Assembly (NCBI GenBank): GCA_947364965.1
Contig: CANAUU010000015.1
Location: 1-14,476, forward strand
DNA from: an uncultured Candidatus Saccharibacteria bacterium
GTDB taxonomy: Bacteria > Patescibacteriota > Saccharimonadia > Saccharimonadales > Saccharimonadaceae
Direction of reading: 5' to 3'
DNA length: 14,476 nucleotides
Under the pieces are notes generated by a model. That model had not been told where the DNA came from. It saw nothing but the letters and a program-made list of their open reading frames with translations, and made no database searches. A program made the position numbers and the translations under genes. Of this stretch, positions 7,640-13,677 are shown piece by piece (positions within the stretch are counted from its first letter, which is position 1; every line of letters begins with the position of its first letter).

Positions 7640-8260
7640 TTACTCCTTTCCCTCTTCGGTCTTAATCGTCACGATACCTTTTTTCGGACCAGGGACGGCG
7701 CCCTTGAGACCAATGAGATTGTTCTCGGTGTCCAAAAAAGCAACTACCAAATTCTTGACAGTCACTTGATCGTGGCCCATGCGGCCTGGCATTTTTTTGC
7801 CTTTGAAAACTTTTTGTGGATACATCGAGCCGATTGAACCGACGCGACGGATGTTACCCTTGAAACCGTGGGTATTCCGCGATTCATTAAAGTTCCAGCG
7901 TTTGACGGTGCCGGCGTAGCCTTTACCCTTAGAGATACCGGTAACTTCGACTTTGTCGCCGAGTTTAAAGCTCTCTACGCTGATTTTGTCTCCGATCTTG
8001 AGTTCGGGCAGAGTTTCGACGCGAAACTCTTTCAAGACCTTCGGAGTGACTCCGGCCGCTTTGACGTGGCCAGAAACCGACTTGCTCAGATTCTTACCCT
8101 GACCGTAACCCAACTGCACAGCGTTATAACCGTCGGTTTCGACAGTTTTAATCTGAGTCACTGTGGAGGGGTCGGCTTGCAAAATTGTCACTGGAGTGAC
8201 AATACCGTCGTCGCCGATGATCTGGGTCATACCAATTTTGGTGCCGATGATGACTTGCAT
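7640..8260 (-). CDS. rplC: 50S ribosomal protein L3, first gene of the operon
   Basis: 206 residues. It starts MQVIIGTKIGMTQI, contains ISKGKGYAGTVKRWNF and the loop near the peptidyl-transferase centre with SIGSMYPQKVFKGKKMPGRMG, and ends with the VPGPKKGIVTIK segment. L3 is an assembly initiator of the 50S subunit. In many bacteria rpsJ (S10) precedes it; here the region upstream is a promoter and an untranslated leader of about 185 bases. ATG at 8258-8260 has AAAGGAACAGG upstream. Confidence 0.97.
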   Translation of the reverse strand: MQVIIGTKIGMTQIIGDDGIVTPVTILQADPSTVTQIKTVETDGYNAVQLGYGQGKNLSKSVSGHVKAAGVTPKVLKEFRVETLPELKIGDKISVESFKLGDKVEVTGISKGKGYAGTVKRWNFNESRNTHGFKGNIRRVGSIGSMYPQKVFKGKKMPGRMGHDQVTVKNLVVAFLDTENNLIGLKGAVPGPKKGIVTIKTEEGKE

Positions 8261-8296
8261 CCTGTTCCTTTCCCTTATAACAACACGAAAGCTGGA

Positions 8297-8425
8297 CTAA
8301 TGAGTGGTGCCCTTTGCGATGGTCGATCCTTGATTTGGATGCTTCTGGATGCGTTTTATGGCGTCTTCAGCGTCGCGTTTTTGGGACGGACCAGGCGCGA
8401 GGCCTGCTCTATCGTCTAGTCGCAT
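8297..8425 (-). CDS. Possible 42-codon leader ORF ahead of rplC
   Basis: On the minus strand an ATG at 8423-8425 opens 42 codons, beginning MRLDDRAGLAPGPSQ and ending IAKGTTH, closed by TAG at 8297-8299. It begins about 20 bases after the predicted operon transcript start. No Shine-Dalgarno is visible in front of it, and the frame may be open by chance in GC-rich sequence. It is listed because it occupies most of the leader where a regulatory leader peptide could lie. Confidence 0.2.
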   Translation of the reverse strand: MRLDDRAGLAPGPSQKRDAEDAIKRIQKHPNQGSTIAKGTTH

Positions 8426-8451
8426 TGTCGTTTATTAGACTATACCTTGGT

Positions 8452-8480
8452 ATTTTATCACAGGTTAGTTAGAAGTTCAA
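8452..8480 (-). promoter_or_regulatory. Promoter of the S10-like ribosomal operon
   Basis: TTGAAC (8475-8480), a 17-base spacer and TAAAAT (8452-8457) on the minus strand, with TGA directly before the -10. Predicted start near 8445 gives a leader of about 185 bases before rplC. The leader contains a small CAGGC/GCCTG hairpin and no gene of known function; it is a plausible site for autogenous control. Thirteen bases over the -10 recur in the promoter at 13552-13580. Confidence 0.7.
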
Positions 8481-8507
8481 CCCCTATTTTCGGCGTGTTT
8501 TTTGCTT

Positions 8508-8539
8508 AAAAAGAGACAGGTTGCTAGCTGCCTCTTTTT
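8508..8539 (-). terminator. Terminator of the amidase/membrane protein unit
   Basis: AAAAAGAGACAG (8508-8519) pairs with CTGCCTCTTTTT (8528-8539) with one mismatch around an 8-base loop, 10 bases after the membrane protein stop. T runs flank the stem on both strands, so it may work bidirectionally. Confidence 0.8.
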
Positions 8540-8548
8540 AGGTATATG

Positions 8549-8929
8549 CTACTTTGCGACGTGCGTTTTTAGCCTTATTATCTTTTCCGTTGTAAGTGTC
8601 GTAGAAACAAGGAGTAGAATATATAACCCAACTAACACCATTCCTACATTAAACATACTCTGGTGACCTAGGAGGTATAATAGCATTTCCCAGTCAGTAC
8701 CGCCAGCGGCGCCATTTACTCTATTCGTTTGTAAAACAAAGCCTACAAGAGTTGGTACAAGAAGCGATAGTGCTATTTGAGCTATTGCTAGCCAGTTAGG
8801 CTTTGGCGCCAGTCTTTTACCGACAACTAGCAATGTGATACCCAACCCCACACCAATAGCCATAATGGCTAGTCGCAACAACCATTGGTTAATGTCGGCA
8901 TTAGAGATGGAGTATTCAATATAAGACAT
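8549..8929 (-). CDS. Small multi-span membrane protein of unknown function
   Basis: 126 residues. Hydrophobic segments at about 17-37, 46-66 and 92-112, with a weaker one near 80-90, suggest three or four membrane spans. The C-terminal end (KIIRLKTHVAK) is basic, suggesting it faces the cytoplasm. I do not recognise the family. The ATG lies 10 bases after the amidase stop, without a clear Shine-Dalgarno, so it is probably translated from the same mRNA by coupling. Linkage to a secreted hydrolase suggests a role at the envelope, for example in export or immunity, but the sequence does not prove this. Base composition is AT-richer than the genes further downstream. Confidence 0.7.
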   Translation of the reverse strand: MSYIEYSISNADINQWLLRLAIMAIGVGLGITLLVVGKRLAPKPNWLAIAQIALSLLVPTLVGFVLQTNRVNGAAGGTDWEMLLYLLGHQSMFNVGMVLVGLYILLLVSTTLTTEKIIRLKTHVAK

Positions 8930-8939
8930 ATGAGATATT

Positions 8940-10040
8940 TTAGCGCCTTACGCGACCGAGCCTCTGACCGGTATTGGCCCATCCTTTATTATTGCTTACC
9001 CAGTCATGATAGTCTGTTGAATGTTGTGCAACTTTGTAGTCACGATAGGAACCGTTTTGATAGCATAGGTCTGTTCCTGTTGCAGTGACGAATCCCATAT
9101 GGTCCCAGCTGCCATCGTTGGAATTATCTAAAGCAATAAAATCGCCTCTCCCAATATTGAAAGAAAAATCACGATGGTTGGTTGTGGAATATCCTACTCC
9201 CATATATCTAGCAAAAACATCGGAATTAATCCAAGATGCGGAATAAGTGTGTCCGCCGTTATTTTTATGCCACCAGCCCATGTTGGTGCTATCATAAACG
9301 ACTTGACCTACGCCAGAAGCTTCTAGGATTTGTGATGTGAAGTTGGTGCAGTCTACTCCCCAAAATAACTTTGTAAGATAACCATAACCTGCTTTGTTAG
9401 GGTTCGTTGCGTATTTCTCGGCATATGAAACCGCAGCATTAACATTGGGTAGTGCATAAGTCATAAGCTGACTTTGTGCGCGAATAATATTCTCGCTTTG
9501 TTGCGCTAATGGGGCATAAGTTGGGAGCATCATGCCTAAACTGATAATTTGCTCTTGCGATATTGAACGACTTTTTTGAGTTTTGTTTACCTGGTCTTCA
9601 ATTGCCTTGTTTTGGGTCGTATTTTCATAAATATCGAAGAAAGCAACAAGTGTTTGGTTCTGTATATTGCTTTCTGCGGCGAATTGACTAGTGTTAGGTA
9701 GGTTAAGCGCTCCGTATTTATACTGTTCCCAGTTATTTGCGTTTAGCTCTTCAAGCGAGAACTCTTGTGCAATTTCTGTTAGTATTTCTGGAACGGTCTC
9801 ACGTAATTTTTCCAGCGCAATGTCATTATTTACGAAGGTGCAATATAGTGGATTTTCTTTACCGTTAATGGTAATTGTTAGGCTACGATCGATTTCCCCA
9901 AATTGTTCTAGAATTGGTGTTCGACAATAAGAGTCGTATTGGTCGTTTTCTGTTTCCAGCGCCATTGCTGGACTACAAAAAAGCGACCCACTAAATGCTA
10001 GTAAGGTCGCTATTGATAAGGATAAAGTAATTTTTCCCAC
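8940..10040 (-). CDS. Secreted Amidase_6-domain cysteine hydrolase
   Basis: 366 residues from a GTG start five bases after AGGAG. Residues 1-27 form a signal peptide (hydrophobic core about 5-20, cleavage likely after SPAMA). The C-terminal domain (about 195-350) matches the putative amidase family Amidase_6 of the NlpC/P60-like cysteine hydrolases. It has DCTNFTSQILEASG with nucleophile Cys231, GWWH near 255, SASWINSDVFARYM near 267-280, GDFIALD near 299, and DHMGFVT with His314, the probable catalytic histidine. It ends with VAQHSTDYHDW. The N-terminal half has no recognised domain. Such enzymes cleave amide bonds in cell-wall peptides, so it probably acts outside the cell, possibly on a host or neighbour wall if this is an episymbiont (inference). 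It heads a two-gene unit. Confidence 0.8.
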   Translation of the reverse strand: MGKITLSLSIATLLAFSGSLFCSPAMALETENDQYDSYCRTPILEQFGEIDRSLTITINGKENPLYCTFVNNDIALEKLRETVPEILTEIAQEFSLEELNANNWEQYKYGALNLPNTSQFAAESNIQNQTLVAFFDIYENTTQNKAIEDQVNKTQKSRSISQEQIISLGMMLPTYAPLAQQSENIIRAQSQLMTYALPNVNAAVSYAEKYATNPNKAGYGYLTKLFWGVDCTNFTSQILEASGVGQVVYDSTNMGWWHKNNGGHTYSASWINSDVFARYMGVGYSTTNHRDFSFNIGRGDFIALDNSNDGSWDHMGFVTATGTDLCYQNGSYRDYKVAQHSTDYHDWVSNNKGWANTGQRLGRVRR

Positions 10041-10072
10041 TTTAATCTCCTTTTAAAGTTGGTCATGTATAT

Positions 10073-10101
10073 ATTATATATGAGTATGACGCCTAAATCA
10101 A
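10073..10101 (-). promoter_or_regulatory. Promoter of the amidase unit
   Basis: TTGATT (10096-10101), 17 bases and TATAAT (10073-10078) on the minus strand, about 33 bases before the GTG start. Unlike the other good promoters here, no TGn precedes the -10, and the area is AT-rich. Confidence 0.65.
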
Positions 10102-10165
10102 TGTTATATTGTCCCGAAGTTTTGATGATTACTCGGGTGAGGGAGAGGCTACTTGGTTGCGATGC

Positions 10166-10194
10166 TTGACTTTTTTGATGATGTGTGCTATAAT
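10166..10194 (+). promoter_or_regulatory. Second copy of the strong promoter cassette
   Basis: TTGACT (10166-10171), 17 bases and TATAAT (10189-10194), with TGC before the -10. The surrounding 43 bases match 373-415 with about four differences, including an almost identical spacer. Transcription would start near 10201. The leader to the small ORF at 10352 is about 150 bases; I see no known riboswitch or RNA gene in it. Confidence 0.7.
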
Positions 10195-10351
10195 GGTAGT
10201 GTAGAGGCTAGTTCTTGTGGCTTTTTGAGAGATTTTCGGATGAAGTTTGCTTGGCGGTCGTGAAGACTATTTGGCAATTTTCGACGATTTATCCTCAACG
10301 AAAGCGACGTAAGCTGGCGCTATAAGTTATTTTGAGAGGAGGTGCTGAAGG

Positions 10352-10498
10352 ATGTGTAAACGGAGGCAGGATTTGTTGGACCGGTTGTTCAAGGGGTTTA
10401 TTCTGGCCGCTTCGGCGGGAATGATCGCCTGGGCGATTCTGTCCTGGGCAACGGTTAGGATTTCGCGCCACGCGTGCGACGGTTGTTGTACCGATTGA
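10352..10498 (+). CDS. 48-codon single-span membrane peptide
   Basis: ATG at 10352 follows AGGAGG (10337-10342) with nine bases between. The peptide starts MCKRRQDLLDRLFKG, has one hydrophobic stretch (about residues 16-35, FILAASAGMIAWAILSWATV) and ends with RISRHACDGCCTD, a cysteine-rich tail, then TGA. The positive N-terminus suggests the N-in orientation, which would place the cysteines outside the cytoplasm. It has a strong promoter, a good ribosome binding site and a following hairpin, all signs of a real gene. I recognise no family; a small toxin, regulator or envelope peptide are all possible. Confidence 0.55.
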   Translation: MCKRRQDLLDRLFKGFILAASAGMIAWAILSWATVRISRHACDGCCTD

Positions 10499-10541
10499 TG
10501 GTCCTCTATTCCGCTATTCTTCTTTATGCTTTTCGCGCCTT

Positions 10542-10563
10542 GCCGCCGGTTGATGCCGGCGGC
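10542..10563 (+). terminator. Probable hairpin after the 48-codon gene
   Basis: GCCGCCGG (10542-10549) pairs perfectly with CCGGCGGC (10556-10563) around a 6-base loop. T-rich sequence follows but only after about 4-15 bases, so it is a weaker intrinsic terminator candidate. Confidence 0.5.
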
Positions 10564-10632
10564 GCGTTTATGGTGTTTTTTGAGGTGTGGACTTAGGCGA
10601 GAAGGCGGTGTGGATTTTTTGTTTTTTGGGAG

Positions 10633-11178
10633 CTAAACGCCAGGGGGGAATGCTTTGTGTTTTTTTGGGTGTTCCTTGTAGCGGGGGTCATGGGTGGCGA
10701 CTTCGGCCCAAAAGGCGTCGGAATGGTCGAGGTGGTTCAAATGGGCGAGTTCGTGGATAATAACGTAGTCACGGAGCGGTTCGGGGACGTTCATAAGACC
10801 GATGTTGAGAGAGATGGTGCGGTTCGAGGAGCAGCTACCCCAGCGGGTGGCGGCGTGGCTCAAGCGGCAGCGGTCGTAGTTATAGCCAAAGAGTTTGGCA
10901 TAATATTCGAGGCGATAGGGGAGGTATTCCTTTGCCTTCTTCATGAGGATTTTTTTCTTAGCGTCGCGAGCGCGCTGGGTTTCGGGACTGCCGAGGGGGA
11001 TTTTTTCGCGGATGAGGGGGCGATTGGCATTTAAGAAGCGTTTGACGAGAAAGTCGCTGGTGTGGTTAGGGACGGACATTTGGAGCCGACCAGAAGGCGA
11101 CACCGAAAAACGCACGCTTTTTGAGAGCGGATTCTTGCGGACGATGACTTCGCCAAATTCGGAGTCGTTGATAATCAT
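10633..11178 (-). CDS. YgjP-like (DUF45) zinc metallopeptidase
   Basis: 181 residues. The zinc site HELAH (142-146) follows the hydrophobic strand DYVII and is succeeded by NHLDHSDAFW, with further metal ligand candidates at His149 and His152. The preceding RWGSCSS motif (about 112-118) and SLNIGLM are diagnostic of the YgjP/DUF45 SprT-like group. The protein is soluble with no signal peptide. The C-terminus is short and basic. The family's substrate is not settled. It starts 50 bases after the kinase gene, with only a weak AGGGA twelve bases upstream, and likely shares its transcript. Confidence 0.85.
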   Translation of the reverse strand: MIINDSEFGEVIVRKNPLSKSVRFSVSPSGRLQMSVPNHTSDFLVKRFLNANRPLIREKIPLGSPETQRARDAKKKILMKKAKEYLPYRLEYYAKLFGYNYDRCRLSHAATRWGSCSSNRTISLNIGLMNVPEPLRDYVIIHELAHLNHLDHSDAFWAEVATHDPRYKEHPKKHKAFPPGV

Positions 11179-11228
11179 GCGACTGGTAATTCCCTGTCGC
11201 GGTTATTGAAAAACCTGGGCATTTTTGA

Positions 11229-11723
11229 TTAGAGCTGGGTCAGGACCTGTTTTAGCTGGGTATGATAAGTGTGTTTGCCGGAGAGGACGATGGGATTTTC
11301 GGCGTCGGACGGGGCTTCGAGAGCTTTGATGCGACTGTCGTAGGCGACCTTGGCTTTCTCGACGGACTTGAGCTTGTTTTTCAGGCGGGCACGGATGGTG
11401 CTGACATCGGTCTGAATCCAAATCAAAGTCGGAGTATAGCCGGCGGCGCGCAGAATCTCGGCGAGCTCGCGGCGGTCTTTCTCGGTATCATTGCCACCCT
11501 CGAGAACGAGAGTGGAGCCGGTTTTGGCAATCTCGGAAACCAAGAGCAAGATGAACTGGCGGGAGAGATTATGATCCTGCTTCAGGGCGTCCAAGTCATA
11601 GAATGTGGCGTTAAACTGGGCAGCGAATTGCTTACTGAATGTGGTTTTGCCGCTACAGGGTGCGCCGAAGACAAGAATTGCGCGTTGGCCAGCGCTGGGT
11701 GAATGTGATTTTTTACCTTCCAT
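11229..11723 (-). CDS. P-loop kinase/ATPase (AAA_33-type)
   Basis: 164 residues. The Walker A motif GAPCSGKTT (20-28) follows the strand AILVF. FYDLDALKQD (41-50) places acidic residues after the second strand, and VLEGGNDTEKDRREL (73-87) resembles the GGxxTxxxRR segment of AAA_33 small-molecule or RNA kinases. IQTDVSTIRARLKNK (103-117) is a lid-like basic segment. The substrate cannot be told from the sequence. The start ATG has GGAGG only three bases upstream, unusually close. The extended -10 promoter at 11759-11764 serves it, and the YgjP-like gene follows. Confidence 0.75.
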   Translation of the reverse strand: MEGKKSHSPSAGQRAILVFGAPCSGKTTFSKQFAAQFNATFYDLDALKQDHNLSRQFILLLVSEIAKTGSTLVLEGGNDTEKDRRELAEILRAAGYTPTLIWIQTDVSTIRARLKNKLKSVEKAKVAYDSRIKALEAPSDAENPIVLSGKHTYHTQLKQVLTQL

Positions 11724-11758
11724 ATACCTCCATTTAACATTTACCTTCTTTTGAACTT

Positions 11759-11764
11759 ATTATA
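11759..11764 (-). promoter_or_regulatory. Extended -10 promoter of the kinase gene, with inverted repeat
   Basis: TATAAT with TGC before it, but no recognisable -35. An inverted repeat TAGCAT...ATGCTA (11763-11782, 8-base loop) overlaps the -10, a possible operator. Confidence 0.5.
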
Positions 11765-11779
11765 GCATACTTTTTGATG

Positions 11780-12643
11780 CTAGAGTGAAACTTCGCGGGA
11801 CTGGGAGGGAGATTTTTGGTTTGGGGCGGGATTTGGGGTTGTTATGGATTGGCGTTTGGGGAGCTGACCACTGTTGGAGATGAGGACTTGAGAGGGATAA
11901 TAGAAAAACCAGGCGAAGAAATTGGCGGGAGCGTAAAAGAGGGCGGGGAGGACGGCGACTAGTGATAGATAGGAGATTCCGGTGCAAAGGTCGCAGCAGG
12001 CGAAGAGGACGAAGCCATAGAAGGCGAAAGCGGCGCGAGGATTGTCGGGCATGGAGCGGTGCCAGTGAAAACTAGCGAGGACGTTGAGGGCGAGCGCAAT
12101 GGCGTAGAGGCCGGCGATGAGGAAGAGGAGCGGGATGAGTGAGAAGGCGAGGTTGAGGAGGATGAGGAGACCGGAACAGCCGGCAAAGAAGGCGAGATGT
12201 CGGCGGTATTGGAGCTTAGCGAGGCGGAAGAGATGGAGAAATTGGGTGGTGAGAAAAGTAATAAGGCCGAGTTCAGAGGTGTTGTTAAAAGCGAGGATGA
12301 TGTCGGAGATACAGGTGGTGAACATGGCGGCGAGGAGGAGGTAGTCGCGCGGGAAGGTTTTGGCGACGTAGAGGAGACAAAGGGCGATGCCACCAACACG
12401 GAATAGGGTGAGGAGGTCGTGGTTGGGGGCGAGGAGACCGACGATGATGTTGATGAGGAAGATGGAGACCCAGATGATTGGCCAGATGAGGGAGATGTGG
12501 AAGCGGGGGCGGCGCGCGGCGGTTTTTGGGCGCGGATGGTGACCATCCGAAGTAGGAACTGACGTTCCTACTTCACTTTTGTTTAAGCGGCTCTGTTTCG
12601 GGCTCGGAGCTTGATTTTGCTGTTTTTGCTCTAGGTGTTGCAT
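11780..12643 (-). CDS. YhhN-like polytopic membrane protein
   Basis: 287 residues. The first ~48 are hydrophilic and rich in Pro, Gln and Lys. They are followed by about seven or eight hydrophobic segments between 50 and 255. FTTCISDIILAF (108-119) followed by GLITFLTTQFLHLFRL, the second acidic helix YGFVLFACCDL (209-219) and the late FFYYPSQVLISNS (246-258) resemble the pattern of YhhN/TMEM86 lysoplasmalogenase-like proteins. The tail after 258 is hydrophilic. The family assignment is tentative. The ATG has no Shine-Dalgarno. A double palindrome lies within codons 24-37 in the N-terminal extension. A weak -10-like TATCAT with a poor -35 lies directly upstream, so a short leader is possible. 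Confidence 0.55.
   Translation of the reverse strand: MQHLEQKQQNQAPSPKQSRLNKSEVGTSVPTSDGHHPRPKTAARRPRFHISLIWPIIWVSIFLINIIVGLLAPNHDLLTLFRVGGIALCLLYVAKTFPRDYLLLAAMFTTCISDIILAFNNTSELGLITFLTTQFLHLFRLAKLQYRRHLAFFAGCSGLLILLNLAFSLIPLLFLIAGLYAIALALNVLASFHWHRSMPDNPRAAFAFYGFVLFACCDLCTGISYLSLVAVLPALFYAPANFFAWFFYYPSQVLISNSGQLPKRQSITTPNPAPNQKSPSQSREVSL
12534..12574. repeat. Two abutting palindromes inside a coding region
   Basis: A 15-base palindrome (GGATGGT-G-ACCATCC, 12534-12548) is followed without gap by a 26-base one with 11-base arms (GAAGTAGGAAC, loop TGAC, GTTCCTACTTC; 12549-12574). Both are exact. They lie in the non-conserved N-terminal extension of the membrane protein gene. They resemble a small REP-like repeat element, but I see no second copy here. 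Confidence 0.6.
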
Positions 12644-12750
12644 GATATATATAATGATAACAAAGTTTTGGGCGCTGGTCGAGGGGCGGCGGGCTTAGTG
12701 TGATGATTGGACGGGGTTGAGCTGCGGCGGCGTGTTGGCGGCGCATGAAA

Positions 12751-12777
12751 AGAGCCTGGGCGCGGGGCTCAGGCTCT
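12751..12777 (-). terminator. Terminator after the unknown 171-residue gene
   Basis: AGAGCCTG (12751-12758) pairs with CAGGCTCT (12770-12777). On the minus strand the stem is followed by TTTT, so it fits as terminator of the gene ending at 12863. Confidence 0.65.
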
Positions 12778-12862
12778 AAAGAGGTGCGTGTAGCTTGGTG
12801 GGTTTCGCGTGGCTCGTGGTCTTTTATGGTATGGTCAGATGGATTTTGCGGAGGTTTTGTCG

Positions 12863-13378
12863 TCAAGTGGATGTTTTGACGTAGTAGTAGGAATTGAAAT
12901 GGGCAAAGAAGCCTTCAACTGCCTTGATGGTGGCCGCGAGCGCGGTATCGCTGACGCTTTGGTCGGTGCCGGCGATGGCGATATAGATGTTCATGAAGTT
13001 TTCGAGCGTGCGCGGTTTTTGGAAAACGATGGGCAGCCGGATAGCACTGGTGAGTTCGGGGAGTTCATCGTTGGGATTATCGGCAGAGCTCGGGGTCAGG
13101 AGGCGGGAGATGGCTTGGCTGGTTTTGAGGTAGTTCTGGCCGGTGATTGGCGCGTTGACATCGGCGGGCGTGAGCGGGCGGAAGACTTCGTAGCAGACGG
13201 CGCTGCCGAAGGTGGCGAAGCTACTATTGACCCAGACGCGGGACTCGCTGGAAAGCGGTTCCAGCAGAATTTTCAGGTGAAAGACTTTGGCGTGACCTGG
13301 GGCGAGCTCGGCGACTTTGGCGCTGGCGGCTTTATGAATGCCGTCGAGAAGGCTGATGGTGATGTTCTGGAAGTTCAT
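12863..13378 (-). CDS. Unrecognised 171-residue soluble protein
   Basis: No signal peptide or membrane span is visible. The protein begins MNFQNITISLLDGIHKAASA, contains a long alternating strand region (KVFHLKILLEPLS; VWVNSSFATFGSAVCYEVF), a charged loop about 98-108, and an IYIAIAGTDQSVSDTALAA segment leading to a final helix. No catalytic motif is evident. ATG has AGGAG five bases upstream, a strong promoter at 13552-13580, a leader of about 165 bases, and a terminator at 12751-12777, so the gene is well delimited and probably well expressed. The opposite strand is also open over this region, but lacks those signals. I cannot name its family. Confidence 0.65.
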   Translation of the reverse strand: MNFQNITISLLDGIHKAASAKVAELAPGHAKVFHLKILLEPLSSESRVWVNSSFATFGSAVCYEVFRPLTPADVNAPITGQNYLKTSQAISRLLTPSSADNPNDELPELTSAIRLPIVFQKPRTLENFMNIYIAIAGTDQSVSDTALAATIKAVEGFFAHFNSYYYVKTST

Positions 13379-13473
13379 GGTTTCTCCTTTCTGATTCGGG
13401 CTTGCTGGGTTGCTGATGGCGATCTTGGGGGTAGGGGTGTGGCGCGGACGACTAAAACAGGATAGCGATGGGA

Positions 13474-13503
13474 GAATTTGAGAGAGTTTGGGATAATTTG
13501 GGA
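13474..13503. repeat. Three imperfect 10-base tandem repeats in a leader
   Basis: Units GAATTTGAGA, GAGTTTGGGA and TAATTTGGGA lie directly in tandem within the untranslated leader of the 171-residue gene. The 10-base period is about one helix turn. They could be binding sites for a regulator or simple chance. Confidence 0.35.
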
Positions 13504-13551
13504 AAGCTACAAAAAGTTAAGATGCGTAAAATGCGATACCCCCGTCTGTTT

Positions 13552-13580
13552 ATTTTATCACAGATTTGAGAAAAAGTCAA
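13552..13580 (-). promoter_or_regulatory. Strong promoter of the 171-residue gene
   Basis: TTGACT (13575-13580), 17 bases and TAAAAT (13552-13557) on the minus strand with TGA before the -10. Transcription would begin near 13545. Confidence 0.7.
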
Positions 13581-13677
13581 TAGGAATTATGCTTTTGGAA
13601 TGATGGTTGGTCGGTGAGGCGTTTTGAAGTGGCGATGGTGGTTAATGGTTTTGGAAGGGCGATGGTTAAGGGGTGCT

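Noticed and set aside
10243..10266. Seven-codon ORF (MKFAWRS) in the leader of the 48-codon gene
   Set aside because: No Shine-Dalgarno and too short to distinguish from chance.
10736..10758. tRNA T-loop-like GGTTCAAAT
   Set aside because: It lies in the metallopeptidase coding region and no acceptor or anticodon stem can be built around it.
10657..11034. Plus-strand 125-codon frame
   Set aside because: Antisense to the YgjP-like metallopeptidase, whose HELAH and RWGSCSS motifs are clear.
11959..12546. Minus-strand 195-codon Ser/Pro-rich frame
   Set aside because: Shadow of the YhhN-like membrane protein gene in an alternative frame, with no family motif.
12809..13465. Plus-strand open frame of 218 codons over the unknown gene
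   Set aside because: Gly/Asp/Glu-rich mirror translation of the minus-strand gene; it lacks a promoter or ribosome binding site, while the minus strand has promoter, Shine-Dalgarno and terminator.
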